Assembly (NCBI RefSeq): GCF_039534085.1
Contig: NZ_BAAAUT010000037.1
Location: forward strand, 1-64,000
Length of the DNA stretch: 64,000 nucleotides
Direction: 5' to 3'
Source of the DNA: Planomonospora_B alba
GTDB lineage: Bacteria; Actinomycetota; Actinomycetes; Streptosporangiales; Streptosporangiaceae
Shown: piece by piece, positions 23,210-31,062 of the stretch
Numbering within the stretch: position 1 is the first letter of the stretch
How the letters are laid out: the number at the start of each line of letters is the position of its first letter
Notes under the pieces: generated by a model
Databases searched by the model: none
Told to the model about the DNA's origin: nothing
What the model saw: only the letters and a program-made list of their open reading frames with translations
Translations under genes and position numbers: made by a program

Positions 23210-24892
23210 ATGTCCCAGCTCAGCCGGCGCTCCTTCCTCGTCACCGGTCTCGCGGCGGGCGCCGCGGCCGGCCTGCCGTCCGCCGCGCACGCCGGCCCCG
23301 GTCCCGCTCCCGGCGGCGAGCCCTCCCCGGCCTCCCGGGAGTTGCGCTCCGACCCCTTCACCCTCGGCGTGGCCTGCGGCGACCCGGACTCCGACGGCTT
23401 CGTGATCTGGACCAGGCTGGCACCGCGGCCGCTGGCCGAGGACGGCGCGGGCGGCATGCCCGCCCGGCCCGTCACCGTCCACTGGCAGATCTACGCCGAC
23501 GAGGCCGGCCGCAGGCTCGTCCGGCACGGCGTCGCCACCGCGCGCCCCGAGTGGGGCCACAGCGTCCACGTCGAGGTCGACCGGCTGGCCTCCGACCGGG
23601 ACTACTGGTACCGCTTCAAGGCCGGGCCGTACGTCTCGCCGACGGGCCGGGCCCGGACCGCCCCGCACCCCCTGTCGTACGGCTCCGGCCTGGTGATGGC
23701 CTTCGCCTCCTGCGCGCAGTACGAGCACGGCTACTTCACCGCCTACCGGCGCCTGGCCGAGGACCGCCCCGACCTGGTCCTGCACCTGGGCGACTACCAG
23801 TACGAGTACAAGCGCGACTCCTACACCGCCCCCGGCGGGAACGTCCGCCACCACGAGGGGCCGGAGACCGAGACCCTGGCGGACTACCGCCAGCGGCACG
23901 CCCAGTACAAGACCGACCCCGACCTGCAGGCGGCGCACGCCGCGGCGCCCTGGCTGGTCGTCTGGGACGACCACGAGCTGGACAACAACTGGGCCGACGA
24001 GGTGCCGGAGAAGCCGGAGATCCCGCAGCCGGGATTCCTCGCCCGCCGCGCGGCGGCGTTCCGGGCCTACTACGAGAACATGCCGCTGCGCCGCGGCTCG
24101 GTCCCGCGCGGCATCGACATGCAGCTCTACCGGCGGATCCGCTGGGGGAGGCTGGCCACCTTCCACATGCTCGACACCCGGCAGTACCGCAGCGACCAGG
24201 GCTGCGGCGACGGCTACCGGGCCTGCCCGGAGGCGGCCGACCCGGCCCGCTCGATCACCGGGGCGGAGCAGGAGCGCTGGCTGCTGGAGGGCTTCCGCCA
24301 CTCGCGGGCGCGCTGGGACGTCCTGGGCCAGCAGGTCTTCTTCGCCCAGCGCGACAACGACGCCGGCCCCGTGAAGGTCACCAGCCAGGACGCCTGGGAC
24401 GGCTACGTCGCCTCCCGGCAGCGGATCACCCAGGGGTGGGTGGACGCCGGGGTGCGCAACCCGGTCGTGCTCACCGGGGACGTGCACGCCCACTGGGCGA
24501 GCGACCTCAAACTCGACTACGACGACCCGACGAGCCGCACGGTCGGCTCCGAGCTGGTGACCTCCTCGATCACCTCGGGCGGCGACGGCCGCGACTCCGA
24601 CCCGGCCGCCCACCCGTTCCTGACGATCAACCCGCACCTGAGGTTCCACAACAACCAGCGCGGCTACGTGGTGACCCGGATCGAGCGCGAGCGGCTCACC
24701 GCGGACTTCAAGGTGCTGCCCCAGGTCTCCCAGGCGGGCGCGGAGGCGTACACCCGGGCGACGTTCGTGATCGAGGACCGGGTCCCCGGCGTCCAGCAGA
24801 CCTACCTGCGCCCGCTCGACCCCTCGACGGCCAGGACGCCCGCGATCGACCAGATCCGGGAGACCGTGGAACTGGAGACCGCGCGCCCCTGA
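23210..24892 (+). CDS. Tat-exported alkaline phosphatase, PhoD family
   Basis: A 560-residue secreted phosphodiesterase/phosphomonoesterase. It starts with a twin-arginine signal (SRRSFLVTG, residues 5-13), then a PhoD N-terminal beta domain and the metallophosphatase domain. Metal-site motifs are FASCAQYEHG (Cys ligand for iron in PhoD), HLGDYQYEY, WDDHELDNNW and LTGDVHAHW. Members release phosphate from phosphoesters or teichoic-acid-like polymers outside the cell, often under phosphate starvation; no PHO box was recognised upstream. It separates pdxS from pdxT. Confidence 0.92.
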   Translation: MSQLSRRSFLVTGLAAGAAAGLPSAAHAGPGPAPGGEPSPASRELRSDPFTLGVACGDPDSDGFVIWTRLAPRPLAEDGAGGMPARPVTVHWQIYADEAGRRLVRHGVATARPEWGHSVHVEVDRLASDRDYWYRFKAGPYVSPTGRARTAPHPLSYGSGLVMAFASCAQYEHGYFTAYRRLAEDRPDLVLHLGDYQYEYKRDSYTAPGGNVRHHEGPETETLADYRQRHAQYKTDPDLQAAHAAAPWLVVWDDHELDNNWADEVPEKPEIPQPGFLARRAAAFRAYYENMPLRRGSVPRGIDMQLYRRIRWGRLATFHMLDTRQYRSDQGCGDGYRACPEAADPARSITGAEQERWLLEGFRHSRARWDVLGQQVFFAQRDNDAGPVKVTSQDAWDGYVASRQRITQGWVDAGVRNPVVLTGDVHAHWASDLKLDYDDPTSRTVGSELVTSSITSGGDGRDSDPAAHPFLTINPHLRFHNNQRGYVVTRIERERLTADFKVLPQVSQAGAEAYTRATFVIEDRVPGVQQTYLRPLDPSTARTPAIDQIRETVELETARP

Positions 24893-24966
24893 CGGCGCCG
24901 CACCGGAGAGGGCGGCCGGGAGGGGGCGGGAGGCGATCACCGTCCGGCCCACCGCGCGGCAGCGGT

Positions 24967-24972
24967 TACGCT
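24967..24972 (+). promoter_or_regulatory. -10 element of pdxT-yebC
   Basis: TACGCT lies 32 bases before the pdxT ATG and fits the TANNNT pattern. Confidence 0.4.
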
Positions 24973-25004
24973 CTTAGAGCGAATCCGACGAGCCGGACGA
25001 AAGG

Positions 25005-25592
25005 ATGAGTGTGCCCACGATAGGTGTGCTCGCCCTCCAGGGAGACGTGCGCGAGCACATGCGCGCGCTGGAGGACGCCGGGGCGAAGGCGGTGGCCGTA
25101 CGGCGCCCCGGTGAGCTGGAGACCGTCGACGCCCTGGTCGTCCCCGGCGGGGAGTCCACCACCATGTGGAAGCTCGCGGTCACGTTCGACCTGCTCGAAC
25201 CGCTCCGGGCGCGCGTCGCGGCGGGCATGCCCGCCTACGGTTCCTGCGCCGGTATGATCATGCTGGCCGACCGGATCGAGGACGGCGCCGAGGGCCAGCA
25301 GACCATCGGCGGCATCGACATGACGGTCCGCCGCAACGCCTTCGGCCGCCAGGTCGACTCCTTCGAGGCCGACATCGACTTCGCCGGCCGGGGTGCGCTG
25401 CGCGCGGTGTTCATCCGCGCCCCCTGGGTGGAATCGGTCGGTCCCGAGGTGGAAGTGCTGGCCCGGGCCGAACCTGGGGATAGGATCGTCGCGGTCCGCC
25501 AGGGGCCGCTGCTCGCCACGTCCTTCCATCCGGAGCTGATCGGGGACGCCGGCGTGCATTCGTACTTCGTGGAAATGGTGAGGGAGTTCTAG
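25005..25592 (+). CDS. pdxT: pyridoxal 5'-phosphate synthase glutaminase subunit PdxT
   Basis: A 195-residue class I-type glutaminase that feeds ammonia to PdxS. The nucleophile Cys is in YGSCAGMI (about residue 79) and the His/Glu partners in SFHPEL near the C terminus; PGGESTT forms the oxyanion loop. The ATG at 25005 abuts AAAGG directly, while the GTG at 25011 has this site at a 6-base distance, so true translation may start two codons later. Only 3 bases separate its stop from yebC, so the two form an operon. Confidence 0.94.
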   Translation: MSVPTIGVLALQGDVREHMRALEDAGAKAVAVRRPGELETVDALVVPGGESTTMWKLAVTFDLLEPLRARVAAGMPAYGSCAGMIMLADRIEDGAEGQQTIGGIDMTVRRNAFGRQVDSFEADIDFAGRGALRAVFIRAPWVESVGPEVEVLARAEPGDRIVAVRQGPLLATSFHPELIGDAGVHSYFVEMVREF

Positions 25593-25595
25593 GCG

Positions 25596-26348
25596 ATGTC
25601 CGGCCACTCCAAATGGGCGACGACGAAGCACAAGAAGGCCGCGCTTGACTCCAAGCGGGGCAAGCTGTTCGCCAAGCTCATCAAGAACATCGAGGTCGCG
25701 GCCCGGACCGGTGGCCCCGACCCGGACGGCAACCCGACGCTGTACGACGCCATCACCAAGGCCAGGAAGAACTCGGTCCCGCTGGACAACATCGAGCGCG
25801 CCCGCAAGCGCGGCGGCGGCCTGGAGGCGGGCGGCGCCGACTGGCAGACCATCATGTACGAGGGCTACGCCCCCGGCGGCGTCGCGGTGCTGATCGAGTG
25901 CCTGACCGACAACCGCAACCGGGCGGCCTCCGAGGTCCGCGTCGCGCTGACCCGCAACGGCGGCTCGCTGGCCGACCCCGGCTCGGTGTCCTACATGTTC
26001 AACCGCAAGGGCGTCGTGATCGTCCCCAAGGGCGGGCTGTCGGAGGACGACGTGCTGATGGCCGTCCTCGACGCGGGCGCCGAGGAGGTCAACGACCTGG
26101 GTGAGAGCTACGAGGTCGTCTGCGAGGCCGGTGACCTCGTCCCGGTCCGCAAGGCCCTGCAGGACGCCGGGATCGACTACGACTCGGCCGAGTCGAGCTT
26201 CCTGCCGACGATGAACGTCCCCCTGGACGAGGAGGGCGCGCGCAAGGTCTTCCGGCTGATCGACGCGCTCGAGGACAGCGACGACGTGCAGAACGTGTGG
26301 GCCAACTTCGACGTCTCCGACGAGGTCATGGAGAAGATCGAGGCCTGA
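25596..26348 (+). CDS. yebC: YebC/PmpR family protein
   Basis: A 250-residue member of the YebC/TACO1 family: MSGHSKWATTKHKKAALDSK at the N terminus, then the three alpha/beta domains, including NRAASEVRVALTRNGG. Members were described as DNA-binding regulators of quorum sensing or Holliday-junction genes (PmpR); more recent work on YebC proteins points to relieving ribosome stalling at proline motifs. It is close to ruvCAB, as in many bacteria, though an antiporter gene lies between. The start codon is at a 3-base distance from pdxT, with GAGGGAGTT inside the end of that gene as ribosome site. Confidence 0.94.
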   Translation: MSGHSKWATTKHKKAALDSKRGKLFAKLIKNIEVAARTGGPDPDGNPTLYDAITKARKNSVPLDNIERARKRGGGLEAGGADWQTIMYEGYAPGGVAVLIECLTDNRNRAASEVRVALTRNGGSLADPGSVSYMFNRKGVVIVPKGGLSEDDVLMAVLDAGAEEVNDLGESYEVVCEAGDLVPVRKALQDAGIDYDSAESSFLPTMNVPLDEEGARKVFRLIDALEDSDDVQNVWANFDVSDEVMEKIEA

Positions 26349-26465
26349 CCGGCCGGAAGGCGCCCGCCCGGCGGACGGCCCGGCTCCTCCGGGAGCGCGG
26401 AGGTCCCGGTCCGCGGCGCGGGCGCCGCGCTCCTCCGGGGGAGCGCTCCCGGCCCGCGGGGCACG

Positions 26466-26483
26466 CCCCCCGCGAGCGGGGGG
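26466..26483 (+). terminator. hairpin downstream of yebC
   Basis: CCCCCCG (26466-26472) and CGGGGGG (26477-26483) form a perfect 7-bp stem on a CGAG loop, inside a GC-rich stretch between yebC and the antiporter gene. No T tract follows. Confidence 0.45.
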
Positions 26484-26557
26484 GCGCCCGGGTCCGCCGC
26501 CCGCAGTGATCGTTTCGTGAGGTTTGTCCCGTCATGTGCGGGTAGCAGCGCCTCACC

Positions 26558-27838
26558 ATGGGGAACCCTGATCTCGTCTTCGCGGTGGCCGGCGTCGGCG
26601 CCCTGCTCGCGGCCGTGCTCCCGCAGCTGCTCGACCGGCGGCCCTTCTCGCTGCCGCTGGCCTGCCTGATCGGCGGGTTCCTCCTCTACCTGGTGCCGCT
26701 GGGGCTCTCCCGGCCCGACCCGGTCGCCCACCGGGCGCTGGTCGAGCACGCCACCGAGATCTGCGTCATCGTCTCGCTGATGGGCGCAGGACTGGCGGTC
26801 AACCGGCCCTTCGGCTGGGCGCGCTGGGGCTCGACCTGGCGGCTGCTGGCGTGGACGATGCCGCTGAGCGTGGCGGCGGTCGCCCTCGCCGCGCACGGCC
26901 TGCTGGGCTGGCCGTGGGCCGCGGCGCTGCTGCTCGGCGCGGTGCTCTCGCCCACCGATCCGGTGCTCGCCTCCGACGTGCAGGTCGGCCAGCCGGTCGA
27001 CTCCGAGAAGGACGACGACGAGGTGCGCTTCACGCTCACCTCCGAGGCCGGGCTCAACGACGGCCTGGCCTTCCCGCTCGTCTACGCCGCGATCGCCTTC
27101 GCCCTCGCCGGAGGCGGCGCCGGCTGGCTCACCGAGTGGGCGCTGACGGACCTGCTCTACAGGAGCGCCGTCGGGGTGCTGGGCGGCCTGGCGACCGGCA
27201 CGCTGCTGGGGCGGCTCTTCTTCCGGGCCAGGACGGCGGACCTGAGGCTGGCCGAGCACCGCGACGGCTTCGTCGCGCTGGCCGCGACGCTCCTGGCGTA
27301 CGGCGCCACCGAACTGGTGGGCGGGTACGGCTTCATCGCGGTGTTCGTGACCGCCTGCACGATCAGGGCCGCCGAGCGCACCCACGGCTACAACGGCGTG
27401 CTGCACGGCTTCATCGAGCAGATCGAGCGGCTGCTGACCGCCTGGCTGATCCTGCTGCTCGGCGGGTTCGTCGCGACCGGCGGCCTGGCCGCGCTCACCT
27501 GGGAGGGGGCCGCGGTCGGACTGCTGCTGCTCCTGGTGGTCCGGCCGCTGGCCGGAGGGCTCGCCGGGCTCGGCGGACGGGCGGGGCGGCGCGAGCGCGG
27601 CGTGATCGCCTTCTTCGGCATCCGGGGCATCGGCTCGCTGTACTACCTCGCCTACGGGCTCGGGCACGCCGACTTCGGGGTGCCCGCCGAGGAGATCTGG
27701 GCCGTGGTGGCCTTCACCGTACTGGCCTCGCTGGTCCTGCACGGGATCACGGCGACGCCGGTGATGGAGCGGCTGGACCGGCTGCGGGCCGCGGCCGCGG
27801 CGGAGGACGGCGGGGAGCCCGCCGCCCAGCGCCTGTGA
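26558..27838 (+). CDS. cation:proton antiporter (CPA1 family)
   Basis: A 426-residue membrane protein with about 12 hydrophobic helices, predicted to exchange Na+ or K+ for protons. CPA1 landmarks are SPTDPVLASDVQVG (the ion-binding TDP loop) and SEAGLNDGLAFP (the Asn-Asp of the transport site), and near the end FFGIRGIGSLYYL with the conserved Arg. It lacks the long regulatory tail of eukaryotic NHEs. It starts at 26558 after a promoter-like region and is probably monocistronic. The exact ion cannot be deduced. Confidence 0.88.
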   Translation: MGNPDLVFAVAGVGALLAAVLPQLLDRRPFSLPLACLIGGFLLYLVPLGLSRPDPVAHRALVEHATEICVIVSLMGAGLAVNRPFGWARWGSTWRLLAWTMPLSVAAVALAAHGLLGWPWAAALLLGAVLSPTDPVLASDVQVGQPVDSEKDDDEVRFTLTSEAGLNDGLAFPLVYAAIAFALAGGGAGWLTEWALTDLLYRSAVGVLGGLATGTLLGRLFFRARTADLRLAEHRDGFVALAATLLAYGATELVGGYGFIAVFVTACTIRAAERTHGYNGVLHGFIEQIERLLTAWLILLLGGFVATGGLAALTWEGAAVGLLLLLVVRPLAGGLAGLGGRAGRRERGVIAFFGIRGIGSLYYLAYGLGHADFGVPAEEIWAVVAFTVLASLVLHGITATPVMERLDRLRAAAAAEDGGEPAAQRL

Positions 27839-27889
27839 GATCCGGCGCCGGGGCGGCCGGGTGTCCGTGCGGGCGGGGCCGCCAGGCGG

Positions 27890-27895
27890 TAGAGT
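27890..27895 (+). promoter_or_regulatory. -10 element of ruvC
   Basis: TAGAGT, preceded by GG, lies 40 bases upstream of the chosen ruvC GTG. It is identical to the -10 proposed for the LacI gene. Confidence 0.45.
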
Positions 27896-27935
27896 CGGGC
27901 ACCGAACAGGTGTTCGGCGGGTGGGAGGCGTGCCG

Positions 27936-28538
27936 GTGCGGGTGCCCGAGCTGCGGGTGATGGGGGTCGATCCGGGGCTGACCCGGTGCGGGCTCGGCGC
28001 GGTGGAGGGACGCCCCGGCGCGCCGCTGCGCCTGGTCAAGGTCGGCGTCGTGCGCACGGCGGCCGACGACGAGATCGGAGCGAGGCTGGTGGCCGTGGAG
28101 GCCGGGATCGAGCGGTGGCTCGACGAGGTCAGGCCGGACGCCGTGGCCGTCGAGCGGGTCTTCGCCCAGCACAACCTCAGGACCGTGATGGGCACGGCCC
28201 AGGCCTCCGCCGTCGCCATCCTGTGCGCCTCGCGGCGGGGCATCCCGGTGGCGCTGCACACGCCGTCGGAGGTGAAGGCCGCGATCACCGGCAGCGGCAC
28301 GGCCGGCAAGCAGCAGGTCGGCACCATGGTGACCAGGCTGCTGCGGCTCGACGCGATGCCGAAGCCCGCCGACGCCGCCGACGCCCTCGCGCTCGCCATC
28401 TGCCACGTGTGGCGGGGCGGGGCGCACAACCGCCTGGCCGAGGCGCTGGCCAGGACGAGGACGGAGCCGGGCACGACCGCGGCGGCCTACTTCCGCGGCC
28501 GGGGCCGCGGCGGACATGCGAGAGGAACGGTGAAGTGA
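27936..28538 (+). CDS. ruvC: crossover junction endodeoxyribonuclease RuvC
   Basis: A 200-residue Holliday-junction resolvase. The RNase-H-fold acidic residues are visible: Asp in MGVDPGLTR (about residue 11), Glu in VAVERVFA, and the DAADALALAICH pair near residue 150. The GTG at 27936 is chosen because GGGAGG lies 7 bases upstream; earlier in-frame codons would overlap the promoter. A basic Gly/Arg tail follows the nuclease domain. The TGA overlaps the GTG of ruvA, so RuvC and RuvA are translationally coupled. Confidence 0.93.
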   Translation: MRVPELRVMGVDPGLTRCGLGAVEGRPGAPLRLVKVGVVRTAADDEIGARLVAVEAGIERWLDEVRPDAVAVERVFAQHNLRTVMGTAQASAVAILCASRRGIPVALHTPSEVKAAITGSGTAGKQQVGTMVTRLLRLDAMPKPADAADALALAICHVWRGGAHNRLAEALARTRTEPGTTAAAYFRGRGRGGHARGTVK

Positions 28539-29155
28539 TCGCCTCGGTGCGGGGACGGGTGACCGCCATCGCGCACGACAGGGCGGTGGTCGAGGTCGGC
28601 GGCGTGGGCGTGCTGGTGCACTGCACCCCCGGCACGCTCGCGACGCTGCGGACGGGGGAGGAGACCCGCCTGGCCACCTCCCTGGTGGTCCGGGAGGACT
28701 CGCTCACCCTGTTCGGGTTCGCCGACGACGACGAGCGCGGTGTCTTCGAGATGCTGCAGGCCGCCAACGGGGTCGGGCCCAAGGTCGCGCTGGCCATGCT
28801 GGCCGTGCACACGCCCGACGCGCTCCGGATGGCCGTGGCCTCCGCCGACGTCAAGGCGCTGACCCGGGTCCCGGGCGTCGGCCCCAAGGGCGCCCAGCGG
28901 ATCATCGTCGACCTCAAGGACAGGCTGGGCACCCCGGAGGAGGCCGTCAGCGCCGCGCTCGACGGCCGGGCGGCCGCGCCCGCCTGGCGGGACCAGGTCC
29001 ACTCGGGGCTGGTCGGCCTGGGCTACTCGGCCAAGGACGCCGACGAGGCGGTCGCCGCGGTGGGCCCGCAGGCCGACGCCGAGGTGGCGGCGGGCCGGAC
29101 CCCGCAGGTCGCGGCCCTGCTGAAGGCGGCGCTGCGCGTGCTGAGCGTGCGGTGA
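28535..29155 (+). CDS. ruvA: Holliday junction branch migration protein RuvA
   Basis: A 206-residue DNA-binding subunit that docks RuvB on four-way junctions. It contains an N-terminal OB fold (SVRGRVTAI ... GFADDDERGVFEMLQ), two helix-hairpin-helix motifs (NGVGPKVALAML and VPGVGPKGAQRI) and the C-terminal RuvB-binding domain (GLVGLGYSAKDADEAV). The GTG at 28535 overlaps the ruvC stop. Confidence 0.95.
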   Translation: MIASVRGRVTAIAHDRAVVEVGGVGVLVHCTPGTLATLRTGEETRLATSLVVREDSLTLFGFADDDERGVFEMLQAANGVGPKVALAMLAVHTPDALRMAVASADVKALTRVPGVGPKGAQRIIVDLKDRLGTPEEAVSAALDGRAAAPAWRDQVHSGLVGLGYSAKDADEAVAAVGPQADAEVAAGRTPQVAALLKAALRVLSVR

Positions 29156-29234
29156 GCGCAGTGGTGCGCGTGGACGAGCGGAGCGGGCGGGCCGCGGGCG
29201 CGGCGGCGCGGACGCGGCCGGCGGAGGGGGCGGC

Positions 29235-30254
29235 ATGAATCCCGAGCGCGACCTGGTGTCGCCGGAGGCCGAGGGTGACGAGCGGCTGATCGAGGCCGCG
29301 CTCCGGCCCAAGCGGCTGGCGGAGTTCATCGGACAGGCCCGGGTGCGCGAGCAGCTCTCACTGGTGCTGCACAGCGCCCTGCGCCGCGGCCGGCCGCCGG
29401 ACCACGTGCTGATGAGCGGGTCGCCGGGACTCGGCAAGACGACCCTGTCGATGATCATCGCGACCGAGCTGGGCGTGCCGCTCCGCATCACCTCGGGGCC
29501 GGCGCTGGAGCGGGCGGGCGACCTCGCGGCGATCCTGTCGACCCTCTCGGAGGGCGAGGTCCTGTTCGTCGACGAGATCCACCGGATGGCCCGGCCCGCC
29601 GAGGAGATGCTCTACCTCGCGATGGAGGACTTCCGGGTCGACGTCGTGGTGGGCAAGGGGCCGGGGGCGACCGCGATCCCGCTGGAGATCGCGCCGTTCA
29701 CCCTGGTCGGCGCCACCACCCGGGCGGGCCTGCTGCCCGCGCCGCTGCGCGACAGGTTCGGCTTCGTCGCGCACATGGACTTCTACGAGGTCGGGGAGCT
29801 GGAGCAGGTGCTGCACCGCTCGGCGCGGCTGCTCGGCCTGGAACTGCCCGCCGACGCGGCGCGGGAGATCGCCGGGCGCTCGCGCGGCACGCCCCGCATC
29901 GCCAACCGGCTGCTCCGCCGGGTGCGCGACTTCGCCGAGGTCCGGGCGGACGGGGTGATCTCCCGGCAGGTCGCCGCGGCCGCGCTGGACCTCTACGAGG
30001 TCGACGCCGAAGGGCTGGACCGGCTGGACCGGGCGGTGCTGGAGGTGCTGCTGCGCAGGTTCGGCGGAGGACCGGTCGGCCTGTCCACCCTGGCCGTCGC
30101 GGTGGGGGAGGAGCCCGAGACGGTCGAGGTGGTCGCCGAGCCGTTCCTGGTCCGGCAGGGGCTGCTGGCCCGGACCCCGCGCGGCCGGGTCGCCACCGCC
30201 GCGGCGTGGCTGCACATGGGGATGACGCCGCCGCCGGACGCGTTCGGCGCCTGA
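29235..30254 (+). CDS. ruvB: Holliday junction branch migration ATPase RuvB
   Basis: A 339-residue AAA+ motor. Walker A is SGSPGLGKTT (Ser where most RuvB have Pro), Walker B LFVDEIHR, sensor 1 GATTRAG, and the arginine finger region LRDRFG. The winged-helix DNA-binding domain (from about 255) ends with GRVATAAAWLHMG. The ATG at 29235 has GGAGGGGGCGGC upstream. It lies 79 bases after ruvA and ends the ruvCAB operon. Confidence 0.95.
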   Translation: MNPERDLVSPEAEGDERLIEAALRPKRLAEFIGQARVREQLSLVLHSALRRGRPPDHVLMSGSPGLGKTTLSMIIATELGVPLRITSGPALERAGDLAAILSTLSEGEVLFVDEIHRMARPAEEMLYLAMEDFRVDVVVGKGPGATAIPLEIAPFTLVGATTRAGLLPAPLRDRFGFVAHMDFYEVGELEQVLHRSARLLGLELPADAAREIAGRSRGTPRIANRLLRRVRDFAEVRADGVISRQVAAAALDLYEVDAEGLDRLDRAVLEVLLRRFGGGPVGLSTLAVAVGEEPETVEVVAEPFLVRQGLLARTPRGRVATAAAWLHMGMTPPPDAFGA

Positions 30255-30330
30255 GGGCCCTGCTCTGCGGAGGCGTCCGGCGCCCGCGGAGCCCCGGCGG
30301 CCGTGCCCGGCGCCCGAGGGTCCTGCCTGC

Positions 30331-30348
30331 GGGCGCCCGGAGGCGCCC
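30331..30348 (+). terminator. hairpin downstream of ruvB
   Basis: GGGCGCC (30331-30337) and GGCGCCC (30342-30348) form a perfect stem with a CGGA loop, 77 bases after ruvB. Confidence 0.45.
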
Positions 30349-30526
30349 CGCCTGCGGATTGCCGCCACGCGGGCGGGGCGTTCCCGGAAGACCGGCCGCT
30401 CCTGCGGCGTTGTCCTCAGTGACGAGGCCGCGGGCGTCCCGGCGGGCGGGCCGTACGGGGCCGATCACGGATCGGTGACGAGAGTCTCGAAACGGGAACT
30501 TCCCCGTACGCCCGATCGTGACCTCG

Positions 30527-30556
30527 TTGCCGCGCTTCTAACAGCTCGCCTAAACT
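30527..30556 (+). promoter_or_regulatory. candidate promoter of yajC-secDF
   Basis: TTGCCG (30527-30532) and TAAACT (30551-30556) are separated by 18 bases, an acceptable SigA-type spacing. A second -10-like TAGGCT lies at 30577-30582. Either would give a leader of 70-100 bases before yajC. Confidence 0.4.
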
Positions 30557-30656
30557 CCGTGGCCTGGCTGGCTGTGTAGGCTGACGTGCTGAGCGGCGTG
30601 GCCGTATACGACGTCCGGCGCCAGGCCGGTCATTCTCAAGTTGGAGGAACGGCCCC

Positions 30657-31016
30657 ATGGGCGACTACTCAAGCCTCATCATGATCGCTCTGATGGTCGT
30701 GGTGTTCTACTTCCTGCTCATCCGCCCGCAGCGTAAGCGGCAGCAGGAGCAGATCCAGATGCAGAACTCCCTGACGCCGGGGACCCGGGTCATGACCACG
30801 ACGGGGCTGTTCGGCACCGTGGTGGGCATCGACGCCGAGGACGTGATCCTGGAGGTCGCCCCCGGTGTCGAGACCCGCTGGGTCAAGGCCGCCATCGGGC
30901 GCGTGATGCCCGCGGCGGACGAGACCGAGGACGTCGCGGGCATCGACGACGACGTGACCGAGGTCCCCGAGCAGCAGGGTGACAACCAGGACCCGGCTCC
31001 CAACAAGAAGCCCTGA
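30657..31016 (+). CDS. yajC: preprotein translocase subunit YajC
   Basis: A 119-residue single-pass membrane protein that accompanies SecDF. The membrane helix covers residues 6-23 and is followed by the signature IRPQRKRQQEQ and the TPGTRVMTTTGLFGTVVGID domain. The acidic C-terminal tail is typical. The ATG has TTGGAGG 9 bases upstream. It is the first gene of yajC-secD-secF. Confidence 0.94.
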   Translation: MGDYSSLIMIALMVVVFYFLLIRPQRKRQQEQIQMQNSLTPGTRVMTTTGLFGTVVGIDAEDVILEVAPGVETRWVKAAIGRVMPAADETEDVAGIDDDVTEVPEQQGDNQDPAPNKKP

Positions 31017-31062
31017 GCGCAGCTCGCCCCCAATCCCCCTTAACCGAAAGAACTGACGACCA

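Larger units (their letters stand above)
30255..30656. other. intergenic region ruvB-yajC
   Basis: A 402-base gap. The first half is GC-rich with short repeats (GGCGCCCG variants) and the hairpin at 30331-30348. The second half, from about 30470, is less GC rich and holds the candidate yajC promoters at 30527-30556 and 30577-30582. No ORF in it looks coding. Confidence 0.6.
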
